Shown: piece by piece, positions 8,057 through 17,590 of the stretch
Numbering within the stretch: the first letter of the stretch is position 1
Layout: every line of letters begins with the position of its first letter
Origin: JALZUU01 sp964441245
Lineage (GTDB): Bacteria > Bacteroidota > Bacteroidia > Chitinophagales > Saprospiraceae
Direction of reading: 5' to 3'
Length of the DNA stretch: 64,000 nt
Assembly (NCBI GenBank): GCA_964441245.1
Contig: CAYTVR010000003.1
Span: 1 to 64,000 of the forward strand
The notes under the pieces: generated by a model
Databases searched by the model: none
The model's input: only the letters and a program-made list of their open reading frames with translations
What the model was told of the DNA's origin: nothing
Translations under genes and position numbers: made by a program

Positions 8057-9742
8057 TTAAATTTTCTTGTTGACTAAAGTCATAATTTTCTTCTCCAGCT
8101 GATCCGCTTTTTTAATCATTCTTTTACCTTCTCTGAGGACTTTGGTGACATATTTTTTATCTTCCATTCCACCTGCATTGATCTGCACATTCAAAAATGC
8201 CCCATGAACGGCAGCTCTTGCACATAAAGCGCCCACTCCAGCATCCGTTACCGAATTAGGGTTTCCTATTTCAGCCATTTGTTGAATGATTTCAAAAGAG
8301 GCTAAACTTTCTTCCATCACTTTCAATGGTACTTCAATCGCATATTTAGTTGCTTGTTGGATCGCCTCTTTTCTAGCTTTTTTTTCTTCTGCAGTGCCTT
8401 TCGGCAAACGAAAAGCGTCCATAATGCCATTAAAAGAGGCTGTATCTTCATCCACTAACTTTAGCAAACGATCTTTCAATACTTGCCCTTGTTCTGCCCA
8501 TTCTGAAAACTCCTCCCAGCGATCATCCCAACCTCGTTTATGTGAAGATAAATTCGCGACCATCGTTGCTAATGAAATACCTAATGAACCAACATAAGCA
8601 GAGATAGAACCTCCTCCCGGAGCTGGACTTTCGGATGCCGTTTCATTTGCAAAATCTCGCAAAGACATTTTTATCAATGGATTCGCACTTTCGTCTTCCA
8701 TTTGATATTCAATAATTTTTTTGGCTGGATCAAAAGGGCCAAGTTCATCTAAACCTAGTGACTTCACTGCAATTTTAATGATCTCTCCATCAGAAACACC
8801 TAAGGATCTATTCTGTTTTTTCAAAAAATATCGCCCCGTCTCCAACATCACGCTCAAAGGAACCAAGCCTACCAACTCCGAACCACTTACACGCAATCCT
8901 CTTTTCGACGCACTTTTCGTACAAGCTTCAAAAGCCTTGTGTAAAGGTGTTTCTCGAATATTGGTCAGGTTCATAGATATCTGTGCAATCCCGTATTCCT
9001 CAATAAACCAACCAATGGCTTTGACTCCTTTACACATCCCGGCTACTCTTTGTGGCTCGCCTTTTTTATTTTTGACCACTGCTCCAGTTAGTTTATTTCC
9101 TTTTCGCTTGAGCCGTCCTTTTTCTCGAATATCGAATGCAACGGAATTAGCTCGACGAACAGAAGTGGTATTTAGATTAACATTGTAAGCAATCAAGAAA
9201 TCGCGCGCTCCAATCACCGTTGCTCCTGCTCTTGGATTGAACCGAGCGGGACCATAATCGGGTTTCCATTCTGGCTTTTTTAATTTTTCAGGTAAGGCCT
9301 CATATTCTCCAGCTCTGATTACGGCTAGATTTTGCCATGCCGGTTTGGTAGCCGCAGCTTCATACATATAAAAAGGAATATTTAAACTTTTTCCGGCTCG
9401 CTCCGCTAATTTGTGCGCATATTTAGCTACCTCTTCCATCGTGATATTTGCAATCGGGATCAAGGGACAAACATCGGTGGCTCCCATTCGAGGATGCTCT
9501 CCTTTTTGTTGACTCATATCTATCACCTCGCTCGCTTTTTTAATGGCTCTATAAGCCGCTTCAATTACAGGTTCAGGTTCTCCAACAAAAGTTACTACCG
9601 TTCTATTGGTAGCCATACCAGGATCAACATCCAATAATTTAACACCATCTACCTTTTCGATTTCATCGGTGATCTGTTTGATGATACTTAAGTCTCGCCC
9701 CTCGCTAAAATTAGGAACACATTCTATTAATTGCTTTGCCAT
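8057..9742 (-). CDS. ftcD: Glutamate formimidoyltransferase / formimidotetrahydrofolate cyclodeaminase fusion
   Basis: 561 residues, both enzymes in one chain. The first (about 1-300) moves the formimino group of N-formiminoglutamate to tetrahydrofolate, a late step of histidine degradation; visible blocks are ECVPNFSEGRD at residue 7 and MGATDVCPLIPI near 106. The second (about 355-555) releases ammonia to give methenyl-tetrahydrofolate; its signature is SPAPGGGSISAYVGSL near 373. The order and length match the bifunctional enzyme of animals and many Bacteroidota. No hut genes are next to it, so it stands alone here. A promoter box lies about 80 bases upstream. Confidence 0.95.
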   Translation of the reverse strand: MAKQLIECVPNFSEGRDLSIIKQITDEIEKVDGVKLLDVDPGMATNRTVVTFVGEPEPVIEAAYRAIKKASEVIDMSQQKGEHPRMGATDVCPLIPIANITMEEVAKYAHKLAERAGKSLNIPFYMYEAAATKPAWQNLAVIRAGEYEALPEKLKKPEWKPDYGPARFNPRAGATVIGARDFLIAYNVNLNTTSVRRANSVAFDIREKGRLKRKGNKLTGAVVKNKKGEPQRVAGMCKGVKAIGWFIEEYGIAQISMNLTNIRETPLHKAFEACTKSASKRGLRVSGSELVGLVPLSVMLETGRYFLKKQNRSLGVSDGEIIKIAVKSLGLDELGPFDPAKKIIEYQMEDESANPLIKMSLRDFANETASESPAPGGGSISAYVGSLGISLATMVANLSSHKRGWDDRWEEFSEWAEQGQVLKDRLLKLVDEDTASFNGIMDAFRLPKGTAEEKKARKEAIQQATKYAIEVPLKVMEESLASFEIIQQMAEIGNPNSVTDAGVGALCARAAVHGAFLNVQINAGGMEDKKYVTKVLREGKRMIKKADQLEKKIMTLVNKKI

Positions 9743-9822
9743 GTTGATAATTGATTTTAGTCCAATTTTTAATGCTTTTGTGCTTGTTAAATAAATCAGT
9801 TTTACTGCTCATTAATTTAGAA

Positions 9823-9830
9823 CAAATATA
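9823..9830 (-). promoter_or_regulatory. Promoter -7 box for ftcD
   Basis: On the minus strand this reads TATATTTG, an exact TAnnTTTG match about 80 bases before the ATG. The -33 element is not obvious. Confidence 0.5.
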
Positions 9831-9955
9831 GATAAAGAATCGCTGTCTTTTCCATTGAATTCAAGTCTTTTCCATCGTAATTTAAAAGAAAGGAATCGAA
9901 ATCAAAAAAGGGACTTAACTTTTGAGTACTACTAAACATAATAAAATCCAATACT

Positions 9956-10405
9956 ATGAATATTTTCAAATTCCTTGTCTATTCTATTGGTTTATTCTTT
10001 GCGATTGTGTTTGCCTTTAAACACCATTATCAAACGCCTGACTTATTATTTCCAGCAAAGATTTCTACTACAATTCCTAAAAAATCTATCCGCACAAGTG
10101 AGGTGAATCCAAATGTTGCTATTGGCAAAAAGTTATTCAAAAACAATTGCGCTTCTTGTCACAATAAAAATATGCGGGATGACTTGACTGGTCCTGCATT
10201 GGCCAATGTCTTGGAACGTTGGGAAGGTAGAGAAAATCTGCTTTATGAATGGATTCGAAACCCTGCTAAAGTACTTGAATCTGGCGATCCTTATGCGCTT
10301 CGTTTATATAAGGATTGGAATCAAGTACAGATGACTAGTTTTCCAAATTTAGAAAATATGGAAATCAAAGCACTACTTGATTATATTGAATCGGTCAATT
10401 CATAG
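9956..10405 (+). CDS. Exported c-type cytochrome
   Basis: 149 residues. An N-terminal hydrophobic segment (about 4-20) acts as a signal or anchor. One haem-binding motif CASCH is at about residues 65-69 and the likely Met axial ligand is in VQMTSFPNL near 124. A helix ending NMEIKALLDYIESVNS closes the class I cytochrome fold. It would shuttle electrons in the periplasm or at the inner membrane surface; the partner oxidase or reductase is not nearby. It looks like a single-gene unit. Confidence 0.88.
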   Translation: MNIFKFLVYSIGLFFAIVFAFKHHYQTPDLLFPAKISTTIPKKSIRTSEVNPNVAIGKKLFKNNCASCHNKNMRDDLTGPALANVLERWEGRENLLYEWIRNPAKVLESGDPYALRLYKDWNQVQMTSFPNLENMEIKALLDYIESVNS

Positions 10406-10567
10406 CCTTTATATGAACAGCGCATTAGCATCGAACCTTAATGACATTTAAAACAAAAGAGTAAGCAAATAGTCTTACGAAAATCCTAAATTTTAAATAG
10501 ATTCCATATTTAAATAAGAATTCCGTTGCACAAGACGTTCATTTTTTAACAAATCATCAGAAACCCC

Positions 10568-10575
10568 TATTTTTG
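10568..10575 (+). promoter_or_regulatory. Promoter -7 box for the gene at 10670
   Basis: TATTTTTG matches TAnnTTTG; a T-rich tract sits 20 bases upstream in the -33 position. The implied leader is about 90 bases. Confidence 0.5.
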
Positions 10576-10669
10576 CACTTTCAATGATCGAGGATGTTTT
10601 AAAACAACTTCATTGATCAGCATTTGCATGCAAATGATCCACATTACAAACAAGCCGTAAATAATAAAC

Positions 10670-11956
10670 ATGAGAGTTGGAATTCTATTACTTGTTCTTA
10701 ATCTACTTTTTACTCCAGTTTTTGGACAAAAAATAAATGTCAGTTTCAGAACTTTGGATATCAATCACGGTCTATATTTCGTACCGAATACGATGAAACC
10801 ATTTAGCGGAAACGCTGGTGAAAAATTTCCAGGAGGAAAGAAAAAAATGGTCATTCCTATCAAAGAAGGAAAAATTAATGGAACAATTAAAGAATGGGCT
10901 AAAAATGGCCAAAAAATATTCGAAGGGGAATACACTAATGGCTTAAGTCATGGCAAGGAAAAACAGTGGTATGCCAATGGAAAGAAAAAATTAGAAATTC
11001 AATATACCAACGGCGAAGCTAATGGTGTTTGCACCGAATGGTTCAAAACTGAAACCAAAAAATCGGAAGGCTATTTTGACAATGGTTTGGAAGAAGGGGA
11101 TCATCATTGGTGGTATAGCAATGGAGCAAAAGATCAAATTATTCCTTACAAGGGAGGCAAAGCCAATGGAACCGTTAAACATTGGGATCAAAAAGGACAA
11201 CTCAAATTACAAAATGATTATAAAGATGGCCTTCAACACGGTTCGTCTGCGGAATGGCATGCCAATGGGCAGAAAATATTAGAAGGCCATTATAATTTGG
11301 GAAAAGAAGATGGGACTTTTTTGTCTTGGTCCAAAAGTGGTTTACTACTCGGCAAACAAGTTTTTGATCAAGGGATACTAAAAGAAGATTATAATTATCG
11401 AAGTGGCAATATTCGTGTTAAAGATGGATACGCACAAGTTTACAATACACCTGAAAGTTTTTTCCAAGTTAATGTTTCGGGCGATAAAGTCATCCACATG
11501 AACTCAAGTGACATTATTTATGTGGTGGATGATAAATATTTGCAATTGTTGAATTATCCGATTAAAAAATATTTCGAACGAGATTTTCCTGAAGCAGAAG
11601 AAGAAGCCATTCTAAATTTCTATTTTGAAAAAGAAAGCCAATACATTCGCGAAAAAACAGCATTCGACATAAAGGCGGAAAAAGAATTATTGACCACTGC
11701 CAATGGTAAAAAATATCTTTATTGGCACTTTGTTTCTCCTTCCAGTCAAGATGAAAAACAAACGGATCGAACCGTTCAAGAAGAACATTATATTACGATG
11801 ATTTGTAATCAAGAAATTCTCAATCTTTATACTATGACCACTAAAAAAGATACGCCCACTCAAAATCTACAATTACTCAAAAAAATAGCCGAAAGTGTCC
11901 ACATCCAATCTGAAAGAATCGACTTGAATGCCGTTCTAAAAAATGCGAATAAATAA
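10670..11956 (+). CDS. Exported MORN/YwqK-like repeat protein
   Basis: 428 residues with a signal peptide (MRVGILLLVLNLLFTPVFGQ). Residues about 60-235 hold at least seven repeats of roughly 23 residues of the form NGxxxGxxxxWxxNGxKxxExxY (MORN_2 type). The remaining about 190 residues form a separate domain that I do not recognise. Database entries often call such proteins YwqK antitoxin, but there is no toxin neighbour and the protein is exported. MORN_2 sheets are thought to bind ligands or protein partners; no specific role can be inferred. A second MORN_2 protein is encoded at 18175. Confidence 0.82.
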   Translation: MRVGILLLVLNLLFTPVFGQKINVSFRTLDINHGLYFVPNTMKPFSGNAGEKFPGGKKKMVIPIKEGKINGTIKEWAKNGQKIFEGEYTNGLSHGKEKQWYANGKKKLEIQYTNGEANGVCTEWFKTETKKSEGYFDNGLEEGDHHWWYSNGAKDQIIPYKGGKANGTVKHWDQKGQLKLQNDYKDGLQHGSSAEWHANGQKILEGHYNLGKEDGTFLSWSKSGLLLGKQVFDQGILKEDYNYRSGNIRVKDGYAQVYNTPESFFQVNVSGDKVIHMNSSDIIYVVDDKYLQLLNYPIKKYFERDFPEAEEEAILNFYFEKESQYIREKTAFDIKAEKELLTTANGKKYLYWHFVSPSSQDEKQTDRTVQEEHYITMICNQEILNLYTMTTKKDTPTQNLQLLKKIAESVHIQSERIDLNAVLKNANK

Positions 11957-12068
11957 TGCTCTACTGCCTTATAACACAAGGTAGATTACATAATCTCGTT
12001 TATTTTAAAAGTATAAAAACAATTTGCTTTTATTTTCGTAGTTTTATAAGGAGTGATAAACATATTGA

Positions 12069-12136
12069 TCCTTTGATAAAATGATAACAAAAAATATTGA
12101 CCTTAACTTCTAATCAAAAACTAACTCATCAAAGGA
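12069..12136. repeat. Short inverted repeat upstream of the 12206 gene
   Basis: TCCTTTGAT (12069-12077) and ATCAAAGGA (12128-12136) are a perfect 9-base inverted pair 50 bases apart in the leader of the next gene. A structural or regulatory role is only a possibility. Confidence 0.3.
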
Positions 12137-12205
12137 CGTAAACTTATTGCAACTGCCCACGTTGTAACTTGAAGTGCACTTGGTATTTCTTTAAAATTGA
12201 AGTTT

Positions 12206-13633
12206 ATGAAAAACTTATTGACTTTTTTAATTCTTTTCCTGCCTTTGGCTATTTTCAGTCAGACCGTAAGTGTCTCAGAAGAAATCAGTGTTCGCAATGA
12301 CAAAGCATATGATATCATTGGAAAGATGAAAGATCGAATATTGGTTTATCATGAAAAACAAAGCAAACTTGAAATACAGGCATTCAACCAAAAGCTGCGC
12401 AAAATTTGGAAAAAAGAACTAAAAACGGATCATAAAAAATATCAAGTCATTGACCTTGTGCGAAACAAAAAAGATGAATTCAGTTTGATTTATCGCTACA
12501 AAAAGAAAGGCAAAGTCTATATCAAACTTCAAAAATATGATCCCGGCGCCAACCTGATCGACTCGGTGACGATTATAAGCTATCCTCACGTTTTTACTCG
12601 TCCTACACCTTCGCTTGTTCACTCTGAAGATAAAAGCAAAATTGTTTTATACAGTATTGAAGACCGAACAAAATTTAGGTCCTATGCTTTTGACTTGAAT
12701 AATATGAAACTCCTATGGGAAAGTAAATTCAAACTTGATGATTTTAATTACTACCAAGATCATCAAGAAATTCTCGTTGACAATCGAGGAGAAATGTATT
12801 ATATCATTGGAAAGCATAATAAAAAAATAAAAAAAGACCAACATCATTACAAAATCATTCGTTGTTCTCAAATAAGTGAAAAACCAGAATTTTTCACCAT
12901 TTCTATGGAAAATCATCTCACCTTTGATATCCGTTTTGAATTTGACAACTTGAATAAAAAGTTAGTCGCTGGTGGGCTCTACACCCACAAAAGTGGGCTT
13001 CGCTCCAATGGCTATTTTGTCCTTCGTATTCCATCCAATAATCCGACTCAATACCTTTTACAATTCACTCCTTTCGAAATTGAATTTTTATCCGAATTAG
13101 AAGGTAAAAATATTGAAAAGGACAAAGGACTTGAAAATGTACAAGTCAGCGAACTCGTACTTCGTCAGGATGGAGGTATTCTCGTTATTTTCGAACGAGT
13201 CAAAGAATATGAACGAAGGATGACCACAGCCAGTAGAGGCTTTGTAGGTAATGATGGCTTGCGCCAAATCATTGATTATTATCATGATGATTTATTTGTT
13301 ATTTCTATTCATCCTAATGGAGAAGAACATTGGAAAACGATGCTGCACAAAAAACAATATTCTCAAGATGACAATGCCATTTACTCTTCTTATTTTTTAC
13401 TAAAAACGCCTTCTAGCCTTAGACTTTTATTCAATGATGATATTCGTTTTGAAAACACCGTCAGTGAATACGTTCTTAAAGGAAATGGAAAATACGATCG
13501 CAATAGCGTCATGAGTACAGAAGACCAAAACATCCGACTACGGTTCATGGATTCGGTACAAACAGGAAGTAGAGAATTATTAATTCCTAGTGAACGACGA
13601 AATAACTTACGACTTGTCCGAGTCAAATTTTAG
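12206..13633 (+). CDS. Exported protein, unknown function
   Basis: 475 residues from the ATG at 12206; a TTG nine bases upstream is less likely. The signal peptide is MKNLLTFLILFLPLAIFSQ. The mature part is rich in beta strands with spaced aromatic residues and lysines, and repeats of short blocks such as KLEIQAFNQKLRKIWKKE suggest a propeller-like or WD-type fold, but I do not recognise a family. It is followed after 13 bases by a glycosyltransferase and then an ornithine cyclodeaminase homologue on the same strand, so the three are likely one operon. Function unassigned. Confidence 0.78.
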   Translation: MKNLLTFLILFLPLAIFSQTVSVSEEISVRNDKAYDIIGKMKDRILVYHEKQSKLEIQAFNQKLRKIWKKELKTDHKKYQVIDLVRNKKDEFSLIYRYKKKGKVYIKLQKYDPGANLIDSVTIISYPHVFTRPTPSLVHSEDKSKIVLYSIEDRTKFRSYAFDLNNMKLLWESKFKLDDFNYYQDHQEILVDNRGEMYYIIGKHNKKIKKDQHHYKIIRCSQISEKPEFFTISMENHLTFDIRFEFDNLNKKLVAGGLYTHKSGLRSNGYFVLRIPSNNPTQYLLQFTPFEIEFLSELEGKNIEKDKGLENVQVSELVLRQDGGILVIFERVKEYERRMTTASRGFVGNDGLRQIIDYYHDDLFVISIHPNGEEHWKTMLHKKQYSQDDNAIYSSYFLLKTPSSLRLLFNDDIRFENTVSEYVLKGNGKYDRNSVMSTEDQNIRLRFMDSVQTGSRELLIPSERRNNLRLVRVKF

Positions 13634-13646
13634 GCGACTTTTTTTC

Positions 13647-15128
13647 ATGCAAAACGATAACCAAAGTCATCCCAAATGGCTCTACGCGATCTTATTTTAT
13701 GGTATTGTTGCACGAATCGTTCCCTACCTACACAATCGATCACTTTGGTTAGACGAAGCCAACTTAGCCAACGCTATTATCGAGTCATCCTTTACTCAAT
13801 TAATGGGAGTATTACCTTATGCCCAAGCTGCCCCAATTGGTTTTCTATGGTTAGAAAAAATAGTTTTTTATGCTTTCGGAGATTCCGAATTTAGTTTACG
13901 TTTAGTTCCCTTATTGTCTAGTATTGCTGCTCTCTTTCTTTTTTATGCTTTCGCAAAAAAACTATTCCAAAACAATTTCATTGGCTTAGCACTTGCGTTT
14001 TTTGCTTTTTGCCCAAGTCTTGTTTATTATGCTTCGGAAGTCAAACAATATGGTTGTGATGTATTAGCGACTTTAATCATCATGAATTTATCGCTTCCAA
14101 TATTGAGGCCTTCTAATTCTAAAAAAAACCTCCTTTTAGTTACCATCGTTGGGGCCATTTTAATTTGGTTTTCACAACCCATAATTTTTATTCTGGCTGC
14201 ACTTGGCATAACTATTTTTGTACAACAAATAAATGAAAAACGACTCCAATGGCCCATGCTCCTTTCCATGGCTGCTGCATGGTTCATTAGTTTTGGAATT
14301 TATTATTTTATGTTTTTAAAACTGACCATTTTCGCGGACCATCTGCATAATTATCACAAAGATCACTTCATGCCCTTTGCCTTTTGGCAAATAGAAAGCT
14401 GGGAATGGTACTTCAAAAAAAGCGTTGGAATTTTCGCCAATCCTGGAGGTATTTTATTCAAATATATCGCAGGGCCTGTTGCTTTGATAGGAATACTATT
14501 TGGATTCAAAAAACAAAAAGGCATCTTACTTTTTTTGCTCCTACCTATCGTCTTTACCTTTATCGCATCTGGTTTACATTTGTATTCAACGCTCTATCGA
14601 CTCATCCTTTTCTTAGTCCCTTTTCTACTTATTTTCGTGGCCAAAGGAATCGAAGTATTGTATCATCGCATTCAATATTTTCCGCAAGGAGAAAAACTAA
14701 AATACGGGATACTGGGAATAGGTTTCTTACTATTACTACAACCCTTCTTGAACACAGGTATTCATTATATGCTGGGTATTAAAGTCCAAGAAGTTAAAGT
14801 CCCATTACATGCTATTCAAGAAAAATATCAAGACAAGGATTTGTTTTTTGTTTATAAACTCACTTTGCCCGCATTTAAATATTATCAAAATAAATGTGGC
14901 TTAGAAAATGTAAATCCAATCCAATTGGACATGCCTTCAAAGCATTGGCAAGGGTCTTTCGAACAGCTAAAAAAAGGACAGCGATTCTGGTTACTTTTTA
15001 CTCATCATGATCAAGCATCAGGACCAGCACATGACTTAATTTATCTTCAATTCATTGATCAACATGCCACACCAATCCATCAAAAAAAAGGAAAAAACGC
15101 TTCTTGTTTTTTGTACGAATGGAACTAA
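13647..15128 (+). CDS. GT39-like membrane glycosyltransferase
   Basis: 493 residues. About eleven hydrophobic helices cover most of the chain. The first periplasmic loop has RSLWLDEANLA at about residues 31-41, the acidic catalytic motif of GT-C enzymes of the ArnT/PMT type (glycosyltransferase family 39). The C-terminal about 110 residues are soluble and probably periplasmic. It would use a polyprenyl-phosphate sugar donor to modify a lipid or protein outside the inner membrane; the acceptor is unknown. I start at the ATG at 13647, which lies 13 bases after the previous stop; a longer frame would overlap the upstream gene. Confidence 0.83.
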   Translation: MQNDNQSHPKWLYAILFYGIVARIVPYLHNRSLWLDEANLANAIIESSFTQLMGVLPYAQAAPIGFLWLEKIVFYAFGDSEFSLRLVPLLSSIAALFLFYAFAKKLFQNNFIGLALAFFAFCPSLVYYASEVKQYGCDVLATLIIMNLSLPILRPSNSKKNLLLVTIVGAILIWFSQPIIFILAALGITIFVQQINEKRLQWPMLLSMAAAWFISFGIYYFMFLKLTIFADHLHNYHKDHFMPFAFWQIESWEWYFKKSVGIFANPGGILFKYIAGPVALIGILFGFKKQKGILLFLLLPIVFTFIASGLHLYSTLYRLILFLVPFLLIFVAKGIEVLYHRIQYFPQGEKLKYGILGIGFLLLLQPFLNTGIHYMLGIKVQEVKVPLHAIQEKYQDKDLFFVYKLTLPAFKYYQNKCGLENVNPIQLDMPSKHWQGSFEQLKKGQRFWLLFTHHDQASGPAHDLIYLQFIDQHATPIHQKKGKNASCFLYEWN

Positions 15129-15155
15129 GATTAGTTATTTTTAAAATCAATCAAA

Positions 15156-16097
15156 ATGCGCCAATTTTCAAAAGAAGAAATAGAAAGCTTACTTGATTAT
15201 CCAAGACTGATTAATCATTTGCGCCAAGCATTTCAAGAAGACTATATTGTCCCACAAAGACATCATCACAATTATAAAAATCCAAAAGCAGGAATTGATT
15301 CTACGCTCTTACTCATGCCTGCATGGGAAACGAATCATTTTTTAGGGGTAAAAATGGTCACCGTATCTCCTAACAATGCGAACTATCAAATGCCAGCTAT
15401 CCAAGGTATGTATATTCTTTTTGATGCGCACAAAGGAAATCCACTCGCATTCATGGATGCAAAAGTTTTAACGGCTCGACGAACAGCGGCAGCTTCTGCA
15501 TTAGCAGCTGATTATTTGGCTCCCAAAAACAGTCGTTCCTTATTAATGATCGGCACTGGAGTTTTAGCTCCTGAACTCATTCAAGCACATGCCAGCGTTC
15601 GACCAATCGAAACCGTTTTCGTCTGGGGACGAAATTTTGCAAAAGCGAAAAAAGTAGCACAATCCATTCAAACTACTTCGTTTGAGGTTCAAGCGATCAG
15701 TAATATTGAGATGGTCATTCAACAAGCAGATATTATTTCTTGTGCGACCTTAAGTAAAACGCCATTGGTACAAGGTCAATGGCTACGGGATGGACAACAT
15801 CTAGATCTAGTTGGTTCTTATTTGCCAGATATGCGAGAAGCCGATGACGAGGTGATTCGTAGAGCTCATGTTTTTGTAGATACGGAAAGTGCCCATCATG
15901 AATCAGGGGACTTATGTATTCCGATTCAAAAAGGAATTTTAGATCGCTCCATGATCAAAGCTAATTTATTTGATCTTTGCAGAAATAAAAAAAACGGACG
16001 TTCCTCTGAAAAGGAAATCACTCTTTTTAAATCTGTTGGTCATGCTTTAGAAGATTTAGCTGCAGCTAAAATGATTTATCAAGAAGCAAAAAAATGA
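15156..16097 (+). CDS. Ornithine cyclodeaminase / mu-crystallin family protein
   Basis: 313 residues. The NAD(P)-binding Rossmann motif is MIGTGVLAPELIQAH at about residues 127-141 with VFVWGRN marking the second strand. ARRTAAASALAADYLA at about 107-122 is the substrate-binding block with the conserved Arg-Arg-Thr. DLVGSYLPDMREADD near 224 is the usual active-site loop. Family members are ornithine cyclodeaminase, alanine dehydrogenase or ketimine reductase; sequence alone does not decide. It starts 27 bases after the glycosyltransferase, giving a tight operon of unlike functions. Confidence 0.88.
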   Translation: MRQFSKEEIESLLDYPRLINHLRQAFQEDYIVPQRHHHNYKNPKAGIDSTLLLMPAWETNHFLGVKMVTVSPNNANYQMPAIQGMYILFDAHKGNPLAFMDAKVLTARRTAAASALAADYLAPKNSRSLLMIGTGVLAPELIQAHASVRPIETVFVWGRNFAKAKKVAQSIQTTSFEVQAISNIEMVIQQADIISCATLSKTPLVQGQWLRDGQHLDLVGSYLPDMREADDEVIRRAHVFVDTESAHHESGDLCIPIQKGILDRSMIKANLFDLCRNKKNGRSSEKEITLFKSVGHALEDLAAAKMIYQEAKK

Positions 16098-16529
16098 ATA
16101 AAATTTTCTAAGGAACATGAAAATAATAACTTATAACAGTTTGAGGTTTCTTTTTCCTTTACTCAGCGTTAAAAAGCCTCGCCGATGCCCTGCATCGTCT
16201 ATGTTTTTTGCCTTGATTAAAGAAAAAACAAATTCTCACCTTTGTTACAATTTATTAATTGCATATTCCTAAAAGACTTATCTTTCGGCGAAAGACTATC
16301 AATTTTAGATTACAATTTCTTAGTACGACTTTGGCCATCTGTTATTGGTTGCTCGTTCTTAGTATCCCTTCATACGTAAAAACTAGATCAATTTTGATTA
16401 CAGTCGTATACAACAAACAAGAGTAATTAAAATATACACGCTTTTCTATATGCTAAAAGGAACCAGAAACAAATGACTAATAATAAACAACTAAAATGGC
16501 TAAAGTCGAGCTTAGATAAACACAAATAT
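16098..16529. other. Gene-free region
   Basis: No gene is supported. It contains short dyads CGATGCCCTGCATCG (near 16191) and CTTTCGGCGAAAG (near 16282), and TATCTTTCG at 16279-16287, which could be a -7 box for the lipoprotein gene if its leader is about 240 bases long. Confidence 0.4.
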
Positions 16530-17315
16530 ATGAGATCCTATTTCCTTTGGAGTGCCTGTCTATTTTTTTTGTTCGTACAATGCCAATCGGACTCCACACC
16601 TACTAAGGTACCCACTAAAAATGAATCTAATAACATCGTAAAAGATACGCCTCTTTCCAGTTTAGAAGCTAAAAAAGTTCGTATGAAACCAGTCATCAAT
16701 GGCATTGGAAATGATTTCTGTTGGAAAGAAACGGAGTGGCATCCCATCAATCAACTTTGGGAAGGCAAGCCTTTTTCTTCAACGGATTTTTCAGGAAGAT
16801 ATAAGTTAGCTTGGTCTGAAGAGCATCTTTATATCTTAGCGGAAATCACTGATGATATTATATATGACGCACATCCCGATGGATTGACCCATTATTGGGA
16901 AGATGATTGTTTGGAAATTTTCATTGATGAAGATCGATCGAAAGGAAACCATCAATACAATTATAATGCATTTGCTTATCATATTGGCCTTGATCTTAAA
17001 GTCGTAGATACCGGTCCAGATAGTCTACCTCATTATTATAATGATCACATTCAATCTTTTCGAACAATTCAAGGCAAATCTTCGACTTGGGAAATGGCGC
17101 TGTCGCTTTATGATGACAACTATCAAGATCATGCTATAAACACTCCCGTTATTTTAACTACCCAAAAAACAGTTGGCTTTGCTATCGCTTATTGCGACAA
17201 TGATAGATCCTCCAAAAGAGCTCATTTTATTGGTTCAGTCCCGATAGCGGGAGAAGACAAAAATAGAGCTTGGATCGATGCAGGTTTGTTTGGAGAAGTA
17301 AAGCTAATTGAATAA
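16530..17315 (+). CDS. Lipoprotein with CBM9-like carbohydrate-binding domain
   Basis: 261 residues from the ATG at 16530, chosen because it gives a clean lipoprotein signal: MRSYFLWSACLFFLFVQC with the acylated Cys at 18. A short Thr/Lys/Asn linker follows, then a domain of about 200 residues with KPVINGIGNDFCW, YKLAWSEEHLYILAEITDD and YWEDDCLEIFID, the pattern of family 9 carbohydrate-binding-like domains. In relatives this domain binds sugars or is fused to haem or hydrolase modules; here it stands alone. It is likely anchored to a membrane facing the periplasm or the outside. No gene neighbour clarifies the ligand. Confidence 0.83.
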   Translation: MRSYFLWSACLFFLFVQCQSDSTPTKVPTKNESNNIVKDTPLSSLEAKKVRMKPVINGIGNDFCWKETEWHPINQLWEGKPFSSTDFSGRYKLAWSEEHLYILAEITDDIIYDAHPDGLTHYWEDDCLEIFIDEDRSKGNHQYNYNAFAYHIGLDLKVVDTGPDSLPHYYNDHIQSFRTIQGKSSTWEMALSLYDDNYQDHAINTPVILTTQKTVGFAIAYCDNDRSSKRAHFIGSVPIAGEDKNRAWIDAGLFGEVKLIE

Positions 17316-17494
17316 ATCTTATTAGATTCTTAGTGATATCGTAGTGTTTTAGTAATCCTGACTATCGATAGGACGCATCGACTGATCTTCACTCGGTTTT
17401 AATTGGTAGCTCTTGCAAAAAATTGGACGAAAGTCTAACAAGCATGATTAACTTAATCTATTCTTTTTTATAAAAAGCACTCTTTTTTCCTAAA

Positions 17495-17554
17495 TTCTCA
17501 CCAATATTGGTGAGAAAAGTAGTAGAATTTACAAGAAAATCACCTTTTCCGGTG
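17495..17554. promoter_or_regulatory. Pair of CACC-N6-GGTG dyads, 42 bp apart
   Basis: The first site is a perfect 22-base palindrome, TTCTCACCAATATTGGTGAGAA (17495-17516 with the last bases included), holding CACC-AATATT-GGTG at 17499-17512. The second, CACC-TTTTCC-GGTG, is at 17541-17554. The start-to-start distance of 42 bp is four helical turns, so the sites would face the same side. The second abuts a possible -33 TTG. This is the geometry of two dimeric regulator sites above a promoter. Confidence 0.5.
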
Positions 17555-17585
17555 TTGTTCAAAATTTAGTTTTTACAGACTTTTG
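17555..17585 (+). promoter_or_regulatory. Possible promoter below the dyad pair
   Basis: TTG (17555-17557), 20 bases, then GACTTTTG (17578-17585), one mismatch from TAnnTTTG. A weak box would fit an activated promoter with the dyads just upstream. Confidence 0.35.
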
Positions 17586-17590
17586 TAGAA

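Noticed and set aside
10567..10764. Minus-strand 65-codon frame across the start of the MORN protein
   Set aside because: It overlaps the clear signal peptide and promoter of the plus-strand gene.
10670..11956. Toxin-antitoxin system, because of YwqK-like annotation
   Set aside because: The MORN_2 repeats alone give that name; both proteins are exported and no toxin gene is near.
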